From assembly GCA_022414725.1 (NCBI GenBank), contig CM039464.1, positions 34,043,763 to 34,107,762 of the forward strand: a stretch of 64,000 nt of DNA, given 5' to 3'. Both the position numbers and the translations under genes were made by a program. This document shows positions 31,695 to 41,127 of this stretch, piece by piece (the stretch's first letter is position 1; the number at the start of each line of letters is the position of its first letter). Under the pieces are notes generated by a model. That model was not told the DNA's origin and made no database searches. It worked only from the letters and a program-made list of their open reading frames with translations. This DNA is from Microglena sp. YARC (lineage: Eukaryota; Chlorophyta; Chlorophyceae; Chlamydomonadales; Chlamydomonadaceae).

Positions 31695-31908
31695 AACAAG
31701 TCTTATTCAGCGTCGCAAGCGACGTGGGAAATTGGTATAGAGTGTTTGCAACAAAATGACAGGTGGCAACGGACTGGAGCTGACCGAAGCCAATTAGTTA
31801 TGAGACAGTTGGCTGACAAGTCTGGCTTCGTTTTTTCGGTTGGTCGGACGGACAAAGGGGTGAATCTTGGGGCTCCCGCCCCCAAGGAGTAGAGGCTCCG
31901 CCAAAAAG
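31695..31908 (+). repeat. ~215-bp dispersed repeat, copy 2
   Basis: CAGCGTCGCAAGCGACGTGG, AGCTGACCGAAGCCAATTAG, TTGGTCGGACGGACAAAGGG and GGGGCTCCCGCCCCCAAGGA. Very similar to 58931-59155. In both places it follows a SINE-like unit within a few hundred bp. Confidence 0.65.
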
Positions 31909-32328
31909 CAGGTTGGACAGTTAAACACTAGATCATCAAACATCATTGGACGTGTCCCTTCTAGAAGCTTCTAGCTACCCTTGGACTCCATTACACAGAC
32001 AAATCATCATTGTACCTGTCTGCATTTATGTACCACTGATTAGCAACCATTTGTAACCGCCACCATCACCATCCTTTTCCTTCGTGTTAACACCATCATC
32101 TTCTTCACCACTATCATGATCTTCTCATTGTTCTCATCAACCTCATTATCTGCACCACCACCACTTCCACCAACCAGCGGCAGCAGCATCATTGTCATCA
32201 CCGTCGCTACCAACATCACCCCCCACCACGCACACACACGAATGCCACCACCACTATCACGCCCGTCTATGTCACCCCCACCTCAACACCATTGTTCACT
32301 ATGCCACCATAATACCACGAGCTCTTAC

Positions 32329-34229
32329 CTGCATAAGCTTGTCTGGGTCCACAAGCTCCACGACGGAGGACACAGCCCCGGCATGCTCAAGCGCAGATGA
32401 TGCATGAGCCCTGTGCGAAGTCTGTCCATTGATACACTTGTGCTTAGATACACACTCATGGCAGGGCATACATCGAACAACGCCAGGTGCAGCTCCTTTA
32501 TCGCATTCTTCACCCTGGGTGAGGTGCTCGCAGCAGCCCAAACTTTGTAGAGAGCAGGAATGACACCAGCAGCAGCCAGCTCCCTCCGGATGATAGGACT
32601 AACAGCAGATAGAAAAGTAAAGATCCTGGTTGCCCCAACCGGCACATGTTCTGAAGCATTGACCCGCAGCAAGGACGCTAAGGGCAGGAAGGAGCTTGCA
32701 GATGTAAACGAGCCACTGACAAGAGGATCCTCAAGTAGATTACATACAGTGTTGCACGCTATCATAAATGCAATGTCTGTAGTCCCAGGAGCACACATCA
32801 ACCCCACCAAAGAACTGATGGCACCAGCAGCAGCCACCATTTTCTTGGTGTGAGTACTGCAGCCTGATATGTGCATGAGAGTAGACAATCCGTTTGTCTG
32901 CCCAGCTCCTTGAGTGTTTGCAGACAACAATGCCACCAAGGGCGGAATCGCACCAGCAGATGCCACCTTGCCCTGGTTGCAAGGATTGTTGTCACATAGA
33001 TCTGCCAGAGTCGACATTGCCTGCTGCTGCACGTGCGCTGGAGTGCTGGTGGACAATAAAGCCACCAGTGAGGAGATGGCACCAGCACAAGCCACCTTCC
33101 CTTGCAGGTCAACATTGTTTGCAATAATGCTCCCAAGAGATAATGCTGCTAGCAGTACGACTACTGAAGTGCTGGCAGACAACAATGCCACCAGGGGCGG
33201 AATTGCACCAGCAGATACCACCTTGCCCTGGTTGCAAGGACTGTTGGCAAATATACCGAAAAGAGTTGACACTGCCTGCTGCTGCACAGGCGCTGGAGTG
33301 CTAGCGGACAACAACGCCACCAGCGGGGGAATGGCACCAGCACAAGCCACCTTGCCTTGCAGGTCAGCATTGTCTGCAACCATGTGCGCAAGAGCACAAG
33401 CTGCCACCTGCACAACTTCTAAAGCGCTGGCAGACAACAATGCCACAAAGTGCGGAATTGCACCAGCAGATGCCACCTTGCCCTTGTTGCAAGGATTGTT
33501 GTCACACAGAAATGTCAGAGCCGCTACTGCCGGCTGCTGCACGTGCGCTAGAGTGCTGGCGGACAACAACGCCACCAGTGGGGGAATGGCACCAGCACAA
33601 GCCACCTTGCCTTGCAGGTCAGCATTATTTTCAACCATCTGCCCAAGAGCATATGCTGCCTGCTCCTGCACAACTCCTGAAGTACTGGCAGACAACAATG
33701 CCACCATGGGCGGAATTGCACCAGCAGATGCCACCTTGCCCTGGTTGCAAGGATTGTTGGCACATAGAAATGCAAGAGACTGCATTGCCATAATATGCAC
33801 ATCTGGTGGAGTCCGTGCAGATAACAATGCCATCAAGGGCGGAATTGCACCAGCAGATGCCACCCTGCCTTGGTTGCATGGATTGTTGATAACAACCCTC
33901 AGAAGGGCACCTGCTGCATGCACTTGCACATCTGGTGGAGTGCGTGCGGATAACAATGCCACCAAGGCAGGAATAGCACCAGCGGAAGCCACCTTGTCAG
34001 GGTTGTTCTTGGCTAGCGTAGCAAGCGCCACTACTGCATCCCTCTGGTTGTTGGATGGCACGTCGGGCGATAACAAGGCCACCAGGTGGGGAATGGCATC
34101 TTCATTTCCTACCTCATTGCCATCTTGCGATACTTCAGCCTTGGGTTCATGCAGTCCTCTAGATTCATCATGGCATTCTGTGGTGTCGCAGAGATCTGCG
34201 TGGTCGTGCAAGTCCTCCTTGGCTGACAT
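32329..34229 (-). CDS. ARM-RING copy 2, expanded armadillo exon
   Basis: ATG at 34229 opens MSAKEDLHD as in copy 1. About twelve ARM repeats follow, near 42 residues each, against about six in copy 1. They alternate between two types: NADLQGKVACAGAIPPLV and NPCNQGKVASAGAIPPLV, so the expansion occurred in two-repeat blocks of about 84 residues. The end is DPDKLMQ|GTAAGAGC (donor at 32329), matching copy 1. Close to it, after FDVC, the frame shifts: copy 1 has one more base there, and CHECVSKHKCINGQT and HASSALEHAGAVSSV continue in the next frame. The lost base sits in a CCC run near 32473, so a consensus error is possible. Confidence 0.82.
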
Positions 34230-34353
34230 AGTTACAAGTAAGCCCAGGATGCCTATTGGTATTGAATCCTGCTAAGCCAATACTGAGTAAGAGGCTGGAG
34301 TCTGTCTTGTCCAACCCAGTACTGGTGACCTGCTTGCAGAGATAGAAGGGGAA

Positions 34354-34383
<30 letters not shown>
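34354..34383 (+). repeat. G homopolymer in the 5' flank of ARM-RING copy 2
   Basis: About 30 G in a row; the left arm has a C run at the same place (about 20868-20888). It is a shared mononucleotide tract of different length. Confidence 0.85.
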
Positions 34384-34384
<1 letters not shown>

Positions 34385-35609
34385 ATGTGAGGCAAGGGAG
34401 AAGGGAAAGCAGGTGAAGACATGTGAGCAGTGGATAACTGGATACAGTACATTGCATGGTCATAGGCAGGCCATTTCTCACCCAAGAAAAAAACAGTGGG
34501 TGAGGTTGGGTTGGGTTGGGAGAGTGGGAATGAGCGTTGGCAGGTGACAGACCTTGTAACCAAGGGAGACCTAACTAGGGGTGAGACCATAAGGCTATGC
34601 TAAGATGCAGGCAATATATTGATGCATGGCATGTAGTGCTTTATGTCTAGGTAGGAGACGCTACCAAGCAACAACCTTTGCACCAGGTAGCGGTATCAGC
34701 CCTGGATTGGGACTCTGGCTGGTGATGTAACAGACACAAGGCAACAAGACAAGACAGTGTGTAGTCTTGACACCCCATGGCAACCTCCAACTCACTTCCA
34801 AAGCTGAAAACCTCATACAAAGATGCATGTTGTGTTTGTGGGGCAGCCCATTAGGATTTGGGCATGTACTTTTATAATTGGGCTGCACGATGCCCAGTTG
34901 TAACATTTGGCTAGGTAAACACGTTCAGAATTGGGCTCCATATATTGGCCTGCACGATTCTGGTACCGGGCTGCACATATCTCCTTCCACTATCATCAAG
35001 GCCTGTTCCCATGCACGTATGATTGCCTGCATGAATGTATATGCCTTTTACCATGCATGTGTGTATATGCATGCCTTGCCTGCAACCTGACTACCATGTC
35101 CACTAAGTCTAGAGACTAGAACTGGTAAGCATGCAAACACATATGTGTGTGTCAGGTTTCTGTTGTGTTAGGTCCTCTAAGCAGTGTAGACCAGCTACCA
35201 GTTAAGAGGTCGCCTTAGCAGCCACTGAGCATGTCTTAAAACTTCCTGCATCCCTGTGATTACATTCCGTTCTCGGGAGAGCAGTTTGTTAATGTTTATG
35301 CTATCCATGTTTACTCCGCCCACAGAGAGTGAGCAGCCTGAGGCTGATAGAGCATGCATGCAAATCAAAACAATCAAAACATAGCAGCCACAGGAGCGTT
35401 CAACCTGTCCAGTGTGACAACTGCATAAATTGATGAATTTGTTATATGTGTTGGAACCAGAACTGGTTTACATGCAAGCCAAAGAAGGTGCTATATGTGG
35501 GCTGCTCTGGGGAGGCTAGACTGGGCATGGGCTGGGCTGCGATCGTGACGAGAATCCTAAAATGATGTGATGAGAATCGTACAATAAAATTATCTCTATC
35601 ACAGGAACT

Positions 35610-35735
35610 CTGGGCCCTGTCAGTAAAACGATTTGTTGGGGCCCAGCTCAGTGCTTGTTTTTGTATAAGCCCCTTCTGATATCGAGGATGAAGTCTCTTT
35701 AGCCTATTTGGATACCCCTGGACTGTAACAAACAT
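35610..35735 (-). repeat. dispersed repeat (CAGTCCAGGGGTAG family), reverse copy
   Basis: CGATTTGTTGGGGCCCAGCT, then TTTAGCCTATTTGGATACCC and CTGGACTGTAA. Counterpart of 19361-19475 in the inverted duplication. Confidence 0.68.
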
Positions 35736-36480
35736 ACATACATAGCTAGGTTGCTAGCAAGTTGAATTTGAACTTGAATTGTTACATGTTTATCAGCCAA
35801 CTCTGGGCTGCTCACTGCCTTCCAACTTCCCCCAGACAATACCCACAGAAACCAGAGACTCAGGGAGCATTTCAAGCAGGTCAGACAGTTCAGGACGCTA
35901 GCAATGCTCTCAGTTAGGCAATCAAATTTAAGATGTGCCATATCGGCCATCATTATGAACTTGTTGTAAGCTAGGCCTCAATCTGGGGCATCCTAAATTC
36001 CTTTTCTGGACGGTATTGCTAAATGTTGATGAATGCTGCCAAGATTTTGATCACCAGAATATCATGATCAGACAATTTTCACAATTTCATCAGACTAGTT
36101 CAGTGAGGATTTCATCTGCATGTTTGTAGGGGACTCAAGTGTCTGGCTTCCTATTTCAAAAGCTCCAACTTTCGAAGGTAGGAGTGTCCTTCCTGCCTTT
36201 TTACCAAATATTTTGGGTCGCTCGTTTTGTGCAAGGGTTCCCACCTCGTCGGGTGTGAGTGAACAACTGGAAATCCTTTCGTAAACACAAATCTGACTTT
36301 CAAGCTCCCAACAGCGCACCTTGCGTCCGGTTGTCACTTCAATCGTTTTCCTTTCCCGCGATGCCGTTCATAGATTAAGATGGCAAATCAATAAGCCGTC
36401 ATTCTGATTAAGCTTGGAAGTACGCCTCGCTGGTTGTTAAGGTGCTGGCAAGCAGTGGATGAACAATTAACTATCAAGTG

Positions 36481-36800
36481 GGCGAGTTTCAAATTTGAAA
36501 CTGTCAGATTTGCGCGCGCTATTGCGTTGCTTATTCAGCCAAGTGTCTGTTGACGCGATATAATAGCGATCGGGTCAACTCTGGGCATGGAAAGCCCTCT
36601 GCCCGATCGTGCCCACGACACCTGCCAATACTCAAGGATGGTGGATTCGGAGCTGCCCAAGGAATCCGTACTCTCGCGTTCGGGTGGGTTTCGCAATTGG
36701 AACTAACAGCATTGCGAACGTTCTTGCGTTGCCTATTCAGTCAAGCATCTAGTAGAGAATAGCTTGCAGATCAACTATGGACATGGAGACATAAAGACAT
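36481..36800 (+). repeat. diverged ~190-bp tandem duplication
   Basis: Blocks 36486-36600 and 36685-36785 align: GAGTTTC..ATTTG.AACT, GCGTTGC.TATTCAG.CAAG and GGTCAACTCTGGGCATGG against GATCAACTATGGACATGG. Lies between the right arm and direct repeat copy 2. Confidence 0.55.
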
Positions 36801-37375
36801 AGCTTTGGTGATATTTGAAATAGTTTGCCGACACTGCCGAGGTTCAAACTGGTGACATACTGCAATAAAAGCTTAGTCAAAGGACGAAGTTGTTCGAACC
36901 AGTGACATGCTGCATGAACCATGACCATATGACAACAACTCAATATTTACAAGGTATGAAGTACTTGAGTCACTCAATTCAAAATGTAATCTAGCCGATA
37001 TATATATAGGATACCTTATAGCTGCAGGAATTAAAACAGATGCTGCTGGCTTGTGGGGTCTTGCTTGCTTGCTTTTTAACACTTTTAATCCAGTCTGGAC
37101 TCTCCCTTCACTCCCTGGATGCCCAAGTTATATCTCCTCGACATTCTGCTCCATTTTTGCAAGTTTTTGTATTTCTCTATTTAATTTGTGAAATGAATTT
37201 CACCCCAAGAGGTGGGTATCCCGACATAAACAAGCGACAACGAGGATTCGCTTCGAATGGCTTTGACACTCCTACAAAATAGTAGGCGCAAGATGCCATG
37301 GTAGTGGTGGGCTGGTGGCGGTGGTTGTGGTGTGTGTGATTGTAGGATTATGGGATTCTGTTTGGGACTGCTTTT

Positions 37376-37555
37376 CTTTTCGGCTACGAGCAGCAGCTTC
37401 TAGGCAGCTTCTTGACCCAGCCTCTCGGCTACGTCCCATTATTTAAGTAGTGCTACAAAGCTTATAATGTCAGCTTCAAGATGCACTAGCTTACTTTAGG
37501 TTTGGCTGAATAGCCAGCCAGGGGAGCTACCTAGAAGCTGCTGCTTGTAACCGAA
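37376..37555 (+). mobile_element. MITE (CGGCTACGAGCAGC family) in direct repeat copy 2
   Basis: TTTCGGCTACGAGCAGCAGC to TAGAAGCTGCTGCTTGTAAC then CGAA. Duplicated along with the 1.15-kb unit rather than inserted separately. Confidence 0.72.
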
Positions 37556-37682
37556 CATGAGAGCGAAGGTGTTTGGATTGTGGGATTGTGTGTAGGACTG
37601 TAGGATATCAAGATTGTAGGATTGTTGGCTTGTTTGTGATTTTATTTTGACTTCGAAACTTTTTTGGGGCTACCTTGCCTAG

Positions 37683-37812
37683 CACTGCACATTTGGTGCG
37701 TCTTCGTCACCCTTTTATGTGGCTCACAAGTGTGTATTGTGGGTATATAAGGGTGCCGTATTAGTAAAAAAGGGTGACGAAGACCTGCCGAAGCCCCCCC
37801 AAATGTGCAGTG
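37683..37812. mobile_element. 130-bp inverted-repeat element, copy 2
   Basis: Same ends as 28007-28136. Confidence 0.7.
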
Positions 37813-37973
37813 TCAAGTCAGGCCTAGGAAAGATGTAACGCTTGAGTCTTAAACATTTTGTCAACCTTGGTATACCATCACATGTCAAGACACGTATGGC
37901 CTCAAGCCCCCCCTGGCTGGAACTCTCCTGTAAACAAAATAACTTGAGGCAGGAGACTGAAGGGAATGGAGAC

Positions 37974-39060
37974 GATTTTTGACAATGAGGATTTCGCCTC
38001 ACTATCAGCATCAATTGCGGTTCACTCGATCGTTTTATGTCTCGGTGACTACTACTGTACATCCTTAGAACTATAGCTGTAGATAGTAACTGCTTTTCTG
38101 TCTGTACTGTGTCACACTCTGTGACACAGTGCCAGCTTCCCGTGAGCAGCGTCCCCTGGCGTCCTTTCTGCCACGCGCTGTCTAGCCAGGGTCCCTTCTG
38201 TCTATACCCTAATCCCGCCACTGGTGTTTTCCCTTAAGAGGGTTTCCCCTGTGCTTTAATTTGTGAGAGAGCAAACAGTGTGAGACAATGACGTGGCTAC
38301 GTGCTGTGACATGGCTGTGTAGCGGCAATATTGTCACAGTCGTGGAATTTGACCGTGCGCGGTGGCAATGCCTTCACGGCCGTGCAATGCGAGTGAGTGT
38401 GTGAGGTTGAAGAGGTAGTGGTAGTAGCTGGTAGTCCAGCAGACTGGAGTAGTCGAATGCATCGTAACTTCGAAGCGCTTCGATAGAAAACGTAAGGCAA
38501 CTGGGCAGCACGCACGAGCACGCCCCACAATCGAGACATTGCGGGCATTGCATTGGATACCATAATACCAGTGTTGCTTTAACCCGCGCGCATGCACACC
38601 ATCACTTGGTTTCGGAGACTATACCCTCGATCTCGACTATTCGTGCACTTACCGGGTCGTACTGCGCGCTTCAGCCTTCAGGTAGGGACGTATGTAGTCG
38701 ACGCGTTCTTGTGATGAGCGGGGGTAGCAGTCTGCGAGAGGCTGCGTAATGATTTTGTTTTGTTATGAAGGAACTTCAGAAGAAGCGTCTGAATGCTCCG
38801 CCACCCCGTGACCCCGCCGCCCTTTATGGTGAGGGACGCGCCGCGGGGAAGCGTTAACTACCGTAGGGCTAACCTACAGCCCAGCACAGCCCAGTCTTGA
38901 ACACGAAGCATCCACATGCATGCTGGCTGCAAGCGGGGCAGCTCGCATGCTGTACAGGTACAAGTAGCAAGTTTGCTACCGAGTCAGAAGGTAGTACTCA
39001 GTAGTCGTACCGGACACAGATAGCAGGGCACAGTACTACAGTAGTCGATCAACACTCCAA
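37974..39060. other. mostly single-copy sequence, no assigned gene
   Basis: A short frame at 38765-38857 begins MKELQKKRLNAPPPRDPAAL and ends in TAA after AAGKR, with a possible donor GTGAGGG inside; it could belong to the retroelement relic downstream, but I cannot assign it. Nothing else is seen. Confidence 0.35.
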
Positions 39061-39063
39061 CTC

Positions 39064-39291
39064 CTGCGAGCAGAACTCTCCAGCATTCTTGCCGGCCTCC
39101 AGCACGCCGGTATCCATCACCCTCTAGACCCCATTCGCATCTACCCAGACTCCCTCTCCAGCCTGCACCTTATCCGCCGCATCGTCTATCTTCCCTACCC
39201 GATGTCCCGATCCCCTTCCACAAACATCTTCCCATCCTCATTTAGATTGGGGATATCGACCCTGGACCAATCGAACATTCATGGGTGACCA
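39064..39291 (+). pseudogene. RNase H domain relic of a retrotransposon
   Basis: The frame from 39064 reads LRAELSSILAGLQHAG, PIRIYPDSLSSLHLIRR and VYLPYPMS. The A-E-L-x-x-I-x-x-x-L helix followed by I-Y-x-D-S-x-x-x-L-x-x-I is the core of RNase H domains in LINE-type and LTR retroelements; the usual T before D is P here. After about 39200 the fitting continuation (FHKHLPIL) is in another frame. No reverse transcriptase part was found nearby, so it is a fragment. Confidence 0.55.
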
Positions 39292-40039
39292 GATAACATG
39301 TGGTACAATTTCCGTGATGAAGTGCCATCTGTGTTCGCGTTTACATTTCCTAATAACTTGAACTTGAACTTAATAATAATAATGTGATAATGTTTAAATT
39401 ATAATAATGTCAATAATGTTTTTTTACTGCCCAAGACGGCGAGCAGCCAAATTGCTGGCTGAAGCTATGTACCCAAGTTCAAGTTCAATGCCAATCGAGT
39501 GCCATAGGGTGAGCAAGGCAAAAGCACAGGAATTTTGATCACACCCCCACCTCGAAGGCTTGGAGACTTTTGCCACATTTGTTTTCTACCCATTACCGAG
39601 TTGGATTAACAACAATTGCCTGTAAACACATGGGTCCCAAAACCCTAGGCAGTCTAGCCTGGGTGGGAGCTGCTTGGAAGTAGCCCGGGCCTGGCATATT
39701 GAAATATCAACAGACCCACACATTGACCCACCCACCCACCCCCTCATCCATCCCCCCACAATAAACAAGTGAATCAAGCAGAAATCAAGGTAGAAAGCAA
39801 AAATCCTGGCCATCTAAACAAACACACCCTGCCTACGAGCTTTTGAATTAGGGCACAATGGTGGCGGCAAAATCTAGAGGGGATCAAGGCCTGCAAGGGA
39901 CAAAAAGAAAGATGGAACAGGGCCAGGGAGGAAACAGATATGAGCATTCTAGTGATGAATTAAGCTGACCCCTGAATGCTATAGTTGCTCCACCTCATCA
40001 TTAGAATGCTCATATCTGAATTAGCGCCCTTGCTCTCGT

Positions 40040-40340
40040 GAGTCCGGTCTGGTCCCCGGCCTATGGATCAATAGCAAGTGAGGGCTTGCCAAAGAAATCA
40101 GTGATAGGACTTGGCCCTGTTTTTTATGCCGATGCTGATGCTGATGTTGATGCTGTAGCAACATGCAAAGATGGTTGAGAGGGCTTGCCAAAGAAATCAG
40201 TGATAGACCTCGACCCTGACGCTCCTCCAGTTCCCAGCTTCACTTTCCTATATCCTGCTGCTGACGATTTCTGGGACGGGGCCTTTGGCTTTGAATTAGC
40301 GTCCGATCTCGTCCTTGGCCTTCGGATCAATAACAAGCCC
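40040..40340 (-). CDS. tandem PIP-like segment, possible exon
   Basis: On the minus strand SITDFFGKPSQPSLHVA (about 40160-40210) and, in the same frame, SPITDFFGKPSLAIDP (about 40065-40110) are two copies of one segment. A TAA separates them and a TAG follows the second; TGA comes about 15 codons later. I-T-D-F-F-x-K-P resembles PCNA-interacting boxes, though the usual leading Gln is not at its place. The duplicated DNA extends past the motif but in other frames there, so coding is unproven. It lies just downstream of the GT90 gene. Confidence 0.25.
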
Positions 40341-40399
40341 GTTCACTCGTTCTTAAGCGCTACAACTGTGCTACATCAGTTGTGGGTCAGCATGACTAT

Positions 40400-41127
40400 C
40401 TAGCTTCTTAGCTTCCACTTCTCCCTAATCTCAAGCATTGCACTGATGCTGAACTGCCCCTTCTCTTCACATGCCGCAGCCTCCTTCACAAGAGACAGCA
40501 TGTCTTCCTCAGAGAACAACAAATTGTATTTCTGAATCGCAACGTTGGTATACACAGTGCGTGAGCGTTGAGACAGGTACTTGAAAGCGAAGGCTTGCGC
40601 AGACTTCGCTATGTCATGCATCCAGGCCTCGTCCTGGGGGGAGGTCACACCTGCCAAGCCTCCCCCTAGACGCTCTATCACGTCCAACACATCCTCCATG
40701 CTGATCGGGATGTAGTGCTGTCCCGCTTTCAGAGATCGGTAGTAGTGTTCAATTTTATTGGACTCGTACTTCAGCACTACACTATTCATGGCCAGGAGCT
40801 TGCCTAAACGGGCACTGGCTGATTGGCCATCCGTGCTCAACAGCATCTTCCACATAGCATGCTGCTCAATGGGCACATACTCACTAAGCTTAGGAATCCG
40901 AATCTTGGGATGTAAGTTCTGGACGATGCCAACATCCAGGAGAGGACCGCCGCGTGAGCGAGTCGACATCTTGTACAACACCGTCCTCGGGTTCCAGTGT
41001 GTGTCAACAGCAGCATAGATACTTGCCCGCAGAAACGCTTTCTGCCTGTTCTTCTTATCCCAGGGGTAGTCTACCAGGGAGTCAAAGTGGTGGTTCATGA
41101 AGGGGATGAGGATGTCATCGTGAGTGC
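40400..41127 (-). CDS. GT90 gene last exon: CAP10 catalytic core
   Basis: It starts after CACTGGCGTAG and encodes THDDILIPFMNHHFDSLVDY, PWDKKNRQKAFLRASIY, then STDGQSASARLGKLLAMNS, VVLKYESNKIEHYYRSLKAG and QHYIPI. This order (DI.IP start, PWD/EKK.KAF.R, DG.S.S.RL..LLA.NS.VLK, then Y...L....HY.P) is the CAP10/GT90 signature, where the DG...S.R block binds the nucleotide sugar. It ends KWKLRS and TAG at 40402-40400; TGA follows eight codons later. Upstream Ser/Arg/Gly-rich frame up to 41518 is repeat-born intron read-through, including two similar PT.VG.H.DI units. Confidence 0.82.

Larger units (their letters stand above)
28395..36480 (-). repeat. right arm of the large inverted duplication
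   Basis: Reverse-complement partner of 18390-25810. It is longer mainly because of the expanded ARM array, and it lacks the two hAT MITEs and the 22606 repeat. About 1 kb of the left arm (about 23430-24465, with the 5' part of exon 2) is replaced by unrelated sequence (29645-30880). Confidence 0.85.
36801..37973 (+). repeat. 1.15-kb direct repeat, copy 2
   Basis: Colinear with 27164-28297, including the MITE (37376-37555) and the 130-bp element (37683-37812). Small indels and substitutions separate them. The minus-strand open frame crossing its end is not a gene. Confidence 0.88.

Noticed and set aside
32914..34275. 453-codon + strand frame opposite the ARM exon
   Set aside because: Shadow of the repeated ARM codons; the minus strand gives canonical ARM repeats and a start shared with copy 1.
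37724..38221. 165-codon minus-strand frame
   Set aside because: Half of it lies across direct repeat copy 2 and the 130-bp element; the matching frame is not kept in direct repeat copy 1.
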